A stretch of DNA of 64,000 bases, from the NCBI GenBank assembly GCA_026545765.1, contig CM048840.1:43234959-43298958 (forward strand). Direction: 5' to 3'. The notes under the pieces are model-generated. The model saw only the letters and a list, made by a program, of their open reading frames with translations, was not told where the DNA came from and ran no database searches. Positions 60,201 through 64,000 of this stretch are shown here, piece after piece; position 1 is the stretch's first letter, and the number at the start of each line of letters is the position of its first letter. A program made the translations under genes and the position numbers. This DNA comes from Plantago major. Its lineage: Eukaryota > Streptophyta > Magnoliopsida > Lamiales > Plantaginaceae.

Positions 60201-63133
60201 GCCTTGTAATTGATGGAAATAGGCCCTAGAAGGATTATTTTAAGAATAAGTTTGGAATTAGGAATTAGTGGTTTAATAGTATTAGAGTTCTACTTCTGTA
60301 TTTAGGTATTGTATAATTCCATAATATTTCCTTTTCCTCGTTGAATTCCATTTTCTAGAATAGGTTATTTTGTTGACCTATAAATATGGATCGCAGTGTA
60401 GTAGTTTATTCAGACTTTTCATTCATGCAATTATTTATCATATTGATAGTGATGTTTGCTCCCAATTCTTGTGTTTGGTTCTTAGTAAAAAAAAATGCCC
60501 AAGTACCTACTTGTTATCTATCGGAACCATATGAGAAATCCAATCCGTGCATATAAAATAAACAAGTAAAAGTATCAACTTCAATGCAAGGGAAACTTGA
60601 AGCTTATTCTGATTATGTGACACAGCCCAGTCTGATGCATAAGAAGTTAGGTGTGCAGCCTAGTTTTTTCTTGTTCTTGCTATTATCTTGTTCATTGTCA
60701 ACAATAAATAATGGCTCTGAAGGACTGTAAATCAACCCATGGCTCACTCAACCCTTTAATATCCCAAACCTGAGATCCTAAAACCTTTCCTAGAATAGTT
60801 GACCCTGTAGCTGAGTTCATGGATAAATGATAGCCTTTCAAAGTTGAAGCTGAAGAAGAAAGTTTCTTACTACACTAATAAATCGCAGGGCAATCAAAAA
60901 ATTTAAAGACTGGCCCCTATCTGAAATTCTCTAACTACTACTGAAAATCCATGTATTAAAATCTGCAATACTGCATCAAAATGTTTGCATCTGACCAAAA
61001 GAAAGTAAAACCATATCAGTTCTACACTTGTATATATCATTTGCTGTCATATTTTAACAAATTATTTCACATAAAATTAATAAGTGCACAACAATAACTA
61101 TAGAGCAAATAAGAGAGGACCATTGAAAAAATTTACAAATAACCAATTCCACTTATGCCTCCATGGACCAAAAAAAAAAAAAAGTTCTAAACAAGTCTGA
61201 ACTAATTGAATATTTCTATCAGAGAGTCCTCAAATTGGTGTACCAATTTCATGAAGGATAATTGACAATGTGCAAAGTAATCAACTTCAGGTTCTTCAGT
61301 TTCTACAAAAATCCAATTCCTGTCAATATTATTAGTCCATTGGCACAGGGATAGACAGATACCCACTGACTTAAATGCCAGGGGTCTAGCCAACAATTAA
61401 TGTCAGAAAGTACTCTTCCCGTCTTTGGAGAAAAAAAAGTATCTATAAGGGTGGGCATCCACAAAACTGGGGACCTAATTGTAACCGAATTAGACATTGT
61501 TTAGTGTGATTTCTCTTATGCATGTCGAAACATTCAAATTGATTTATTTTCAGAATTTTGAACTCAAGATGTCTCCCCCAATTTTAAACCTATCAGCAGA
61601 GAAGCAAGCATATATGGGAGGACGTGCATCTGCAAAACTGTAATTATATCTGGAACAGACATGGACAAATGTTATTTATCTAATTAAGAGTTGAGTAGGA
61701 ATATAAAAATTACACCATTCTTAAATTTTTATATTATTCTTAATCAGGGCTACCTAATCCGTCAGGGGCGGAGCTGTAGTATAATGGGGTAGAGCACTTG
61801 CCCTACCCTTTAAAAAAAATTAGTGTATTTGTTTTAATATTTTTACTTTTTGCACTACCCTATTAGTATAACGTTCTTTTTCTTTAATTCTAGTACATTT
61901 ATTTAGTAGAATATTGATAAAATTATCATCTTTTTTTGTATGTTTCCATTAACAATAATAAAAAATATCCTCTCTTTACTAATTTTTTTTTCTAAATTTA
62001 TGCGCACTAGGAAGTTTGTAATCTTGGCTCCGCCCCTGTAATCCGTAGTACGCCGGATGCACTTAATGAAGTGTTAGGCACATGGACTATTACCATCACC
62101 CAATTCGCCCGCCCGTAGTTTTAATAGGTTTGACTTTTGTCAAGCCTTAGAATACAGAATAAGTTTTTAATTAAAGACTAAAGAAATTCATATTATACTA
62201 TGCTTAAATTCTTAACTAACCATATACAAAAGCATTTCAAACACTTCAAAGTCTTAGCATAAACTTTTGGACTTTAGACTTCATTGATGCATCATCTCTT
62301 TTCCTTTGGCTAATCTACGCCCCTGAAGTTCAGAATTTTAGGCTTCATTCATATTCAAAACCATTGTCAAAGAGTCGAAGAACTGGAAGAATTAAGGAAC
62401 CATGCATTATAGCTGAAGTATCAGCACTTAGTTCGTGGGTGCGCGGAAGAATCTAAGTACCCCTCTCCCTAATAATTTGATTATAAATGTTTCCTACAAA
62501 AAAATCTCTATATCTAGTTAATTATCTGGCAGATAATACTATTTGATAAAAGATATTTGTACAAGATATCACGAACTATGGCAGTTGTAAATGACATAAT
62601 TTAAGAATCTTTTTTATTTACCTCGTCAGTGTTTGTGAGATCCCCATACTCATCCCTAGAACCATCTCGAAGCTATCCGACATGGTGCATGAAATTCAAC
62701 ATATATGAGCAAGAGAGAAAAGTTATAATAGTCAAAGCAGGGATAGTCGAGGAAAGAAGGGACTTAATTCGGGACACAACAATTTCTTTACATTTATGTT
62801 TGCAAACTGAGAATGTATAGACTCACATGCAATGAACCATGATACGATAAACCATAGGCACTCCTATATTTAGTAGATTAAGGTTTAGCAAATTGTCACT
62901 TGTCTGAATATTTGACGCTTTACATAATTTAATAATAGATGTCTCCTACAATTAAAATCTCCTTCTCGAATCTCTAGTTAATTATCTGGCAGATAATACT
63001 ATTTGATAAAAGATATTGTACAAGATATCACGAACTATGGCAGTTGCAAATGACATAATTTAAGAATCTTTTTGATATTTACCTCGTCAGTATTGGAGAG
63101 ATCCCCATACTCATACTTAAAAGCATCTCGAAG
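57253..63133 (-). CDS. NAA35: NAA35 / MAK10, NatC auxiliary subunit (3' half of gene)
   Basis: NatC acetylates N-termini of nascent proteins on the ribosome; NAA35 is the scaffold that anchors the catalytic NAA30. Exons on the minus strand, 5' to 3': 63083-63133 and a duplicate at 62622-62672; 59795-60002 (ILEWVTKQRLRISLRILLLG, FDLALYSPGEYYMVYWYI, the family signature); about 58368-58571 (DVELQPDLLLLCAKSFLAEG); 58137-58223; 57583-57675; 57253-57501 ending in LDFGYHPHYAVASLKREVGN and L, stop TGA. The last ends match the conserved C-terminus 'F.F..HPYFAVAVVKR'. All splice sites are GT/AG and phases close, except between 59795 and 58571, where a small exon or another acceptor may be missing. Upstream exons lie beyond the window. 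No lesions seen, so probably functional. Confidence 0.87.
58625..58809. mobile_element. Stowaway MITE fragment in an NAA35 intron
   Basis: The wording AAGTAGTAAGTAAATGGTAA, GATAGTGGGCTTCCATTTAA and the end GGGAGGGAGTA match the inverted form of the MITE at 4497-4748. The left end is missing or too diverged to see. Confidence 0.6.
60100..60490 (+). mobile_element. TRIM-like LTR element relic in an NAA35 intron
   Basis: ACATGGTATGAAAAGC (60122-60137) resembles an LTR end followed by the TGGTATCAGAGC primer site. Next comes GGTTCGAATCCTACCTTCACC, wording common after that site in small plant LTR elements, and then a TATA-bearing stretch (CCTATAAATATGG, 60378-60390) like an LTR promoter. No coding domains. 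The B-box-like GGTTCGAATCC also allows a SINE reading. Both borders are approximate. Confidence 0.4.
60491..61762. other. NAA35 intron interior
   Basis: No supported feature. The minus-strand frames at 61202-61497 are open for about 60 codons each but overlap in different frames and match nothing I recognise. A 13-A run lies at 61169-61181. Confidence 0.4.
61763..62038. mobile_element. hAT-type MITE in an NAA35 intron
   Basis: Inverted ends CAGGGGCGGAGC and GCTCCGCCCCTG with a perfect 8-bp duplication TAATCCGT (61755-61762 and 62039-62046). 276 bp, AT-rich interior, no coding capacity. Its termini are close to those of the 947-bp hAT MITE at 7509, so both probably belong to one superfamily group. 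Confidence 0.93.
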
Positions 63134-63395
63134 CTATCCGACATGGTGCATGAAATTCAACATATATGAGCAAGAGAGAAAAGTTTAATAGTCAAAGCAG
63201 GGATGGTCGAGGAAAGAAGGGACTTGATTTGGGAAAACAACAATTTACATTTATGTTTGCAAACTCAGAATGTGTAGACTCACATGCAATAAACCATGAC
63301 ACAGTAAACCATACTCCCTCCTATCGTTTGTAAATTAAGGTTTAGCAAATTGTCACCTGTTTGAAATATTTGACGCCTTGCATACTTTTTGCATC
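62470..63395. repeat. Tandem duplication of ~460 bp including an NAA35 exon
   Basis: 62470-62930 and 62928-63395 are collinear throughout: TAGTTAATTATCTGGCAGAT, ACAAGATATCACGAACTATG, the exon with its donor TTTACCTCGTC (plus strand), GACATGGTGCATGAAATTCA, AAGTCAAAGCAGGGAT-type wording, and AAGGTTTAGCAAATTGTCAC. The copies differ by scattered substitutions and small indels (roughly 10%). The duplicated unit contains one 51-bp exon plus intron on both sides. Confidence 0.9.
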
Positions 63396-64000
63396 AAAAT
63401 TTCATTCCTACCTTTACTTGGAAAGATGATATACTCTACCCTTTTTAGCTTGTTCCCGATAATCAATAATTGTGGAAATAGCTAAAAATTAAGATAGGGG
63501 GAAGTAGTGACATATTTCATGATTTGATCCTTTAACTCATCAATATTTGTGGCACACGTACATTAACTGTACTAGTTTAAATTCCAAATATTCAAACTGA
63601 TATATAATGGAATTATCATCGCTCATATATATGCATTTGACCAAACTTAAAGAATCATTAAGTCTATGAAGGTTGCAAATAAGCAAAAGCAACATGAACA
63701 GGCTATAAGAACCACCAGACCACGACATCTACATTTTGCAGTTAGATATTTCACTAGTTGTATTTATCAATTCAAAATATTGTGAGACTAGAACTCGGGA
63801 ATTTTCATAAGAGGAAAAAGTTGTATGTTTGATCAATTCCTAACTCAACTCAGTTAGAACATTAAAAGAAGAGAATGTAACAAGTCTAAATTCTCTTTTA
63901 GTTTCATTAATCTAATTGTTCTTCGAGATGACAGATGGCTCTTCGTCAAACTTTAATTACAAAACTTAATTCTCCAAAGATATTATGTTCTTAAAGACTA
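63396..64000. other. NAA35 intron, right edge of window
   Basis: AT-rich intron sequence on the minus-strand gene. I looked for the exon that should precede 63133 (with LGKILQDW-type wording) and did not find it here, so it lies further right. Confidence 0.4.

Noticed and set aside
61202-61497. Extra NAA35 exon
   Set aside because: The frames overlap in different phases, show no similarity to NAA35, and the neighbouring exons already join in phase.

Overview
The window is nuclear DNA of a flowering plant, almost certainly a eudicot. The signs are an AT-rich background, spliced genes with GT/AG introns, plant-type Ty1/copia and Ty3/gypsy (Tat lineage) elements, a FAR1/MULE transposase, an L1-type LINE, and Stowaway and hAT MITEs. 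The species cannot be told from the sequence. Nearly all of it is transposon. The one host gene I recognise with confidence is the 3' half of NAA35 (MAK10, the auxiliary subunit of the NatC N-terminal acetyltransferase), on the minus strand from 57253 to past the right edge.

Layout. 1-1600: tandem AT-rich repeats with an RNase H-like remnant. 1632-2486: a Mutator-type element with a 9-bp target duplication. 3430-3900: G-rich tandem repeats. 4264-27348: an old Ty1/copia element (minus strand, TSD GTATT/GTATC) that became a nest. It received a Stowaway MITE, a deleted Ty3/gypsy copy (4841-7418), a hAT MITE (7509-8455), a SINE-like insert, and last a young 13.9-kb Tat-lineage gypsy element (11748-25617, TSD CTAAC) that carries an antisense, gene-like accessory region. 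27350-34890: intergenic DNA with a poly(A)-tailed gag copy, an LTR relic and an RNase H-like relic. About 34900-46855: a 12-kb Mutator-like element with two convergent spliced genes, a Ulp1-type cysteine protease with a plant-mobile-domain-like N-terminus (plus) and a FAR1-like transposase (minus); a solo LTR sits in one exon of the protease gene. 48474-52352: a 5'-truncated LINE. 52353-55048: a truncated copia element split by a 1.3-kb hAT MITE full of GGATCGGAT motifs. 55049-57084: a zinc-binding/RNase H-like relic split by two MITEs. 57253-64000: NAA35 with MITEs in its introns and a tandemly duplicated 51-bp exon.

The most interesting system is the Mutator-like element. Its introns and intergenic DNA, but almost none of its exons, are filled with a short motif (core TTGTCTAGTTTTT, dozens of copies). 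In the first transposase intron this is organised as eight ~104-bp higher-order units. Together with a Ulp1/DUF1985-like companion gene, this is the layout expected of a sequence-specific anti-silencing system like that of Arabidopsis VANDAL elements, but with a different motif. That reading is inference; the repeats, genes and splice sites are seen directly.
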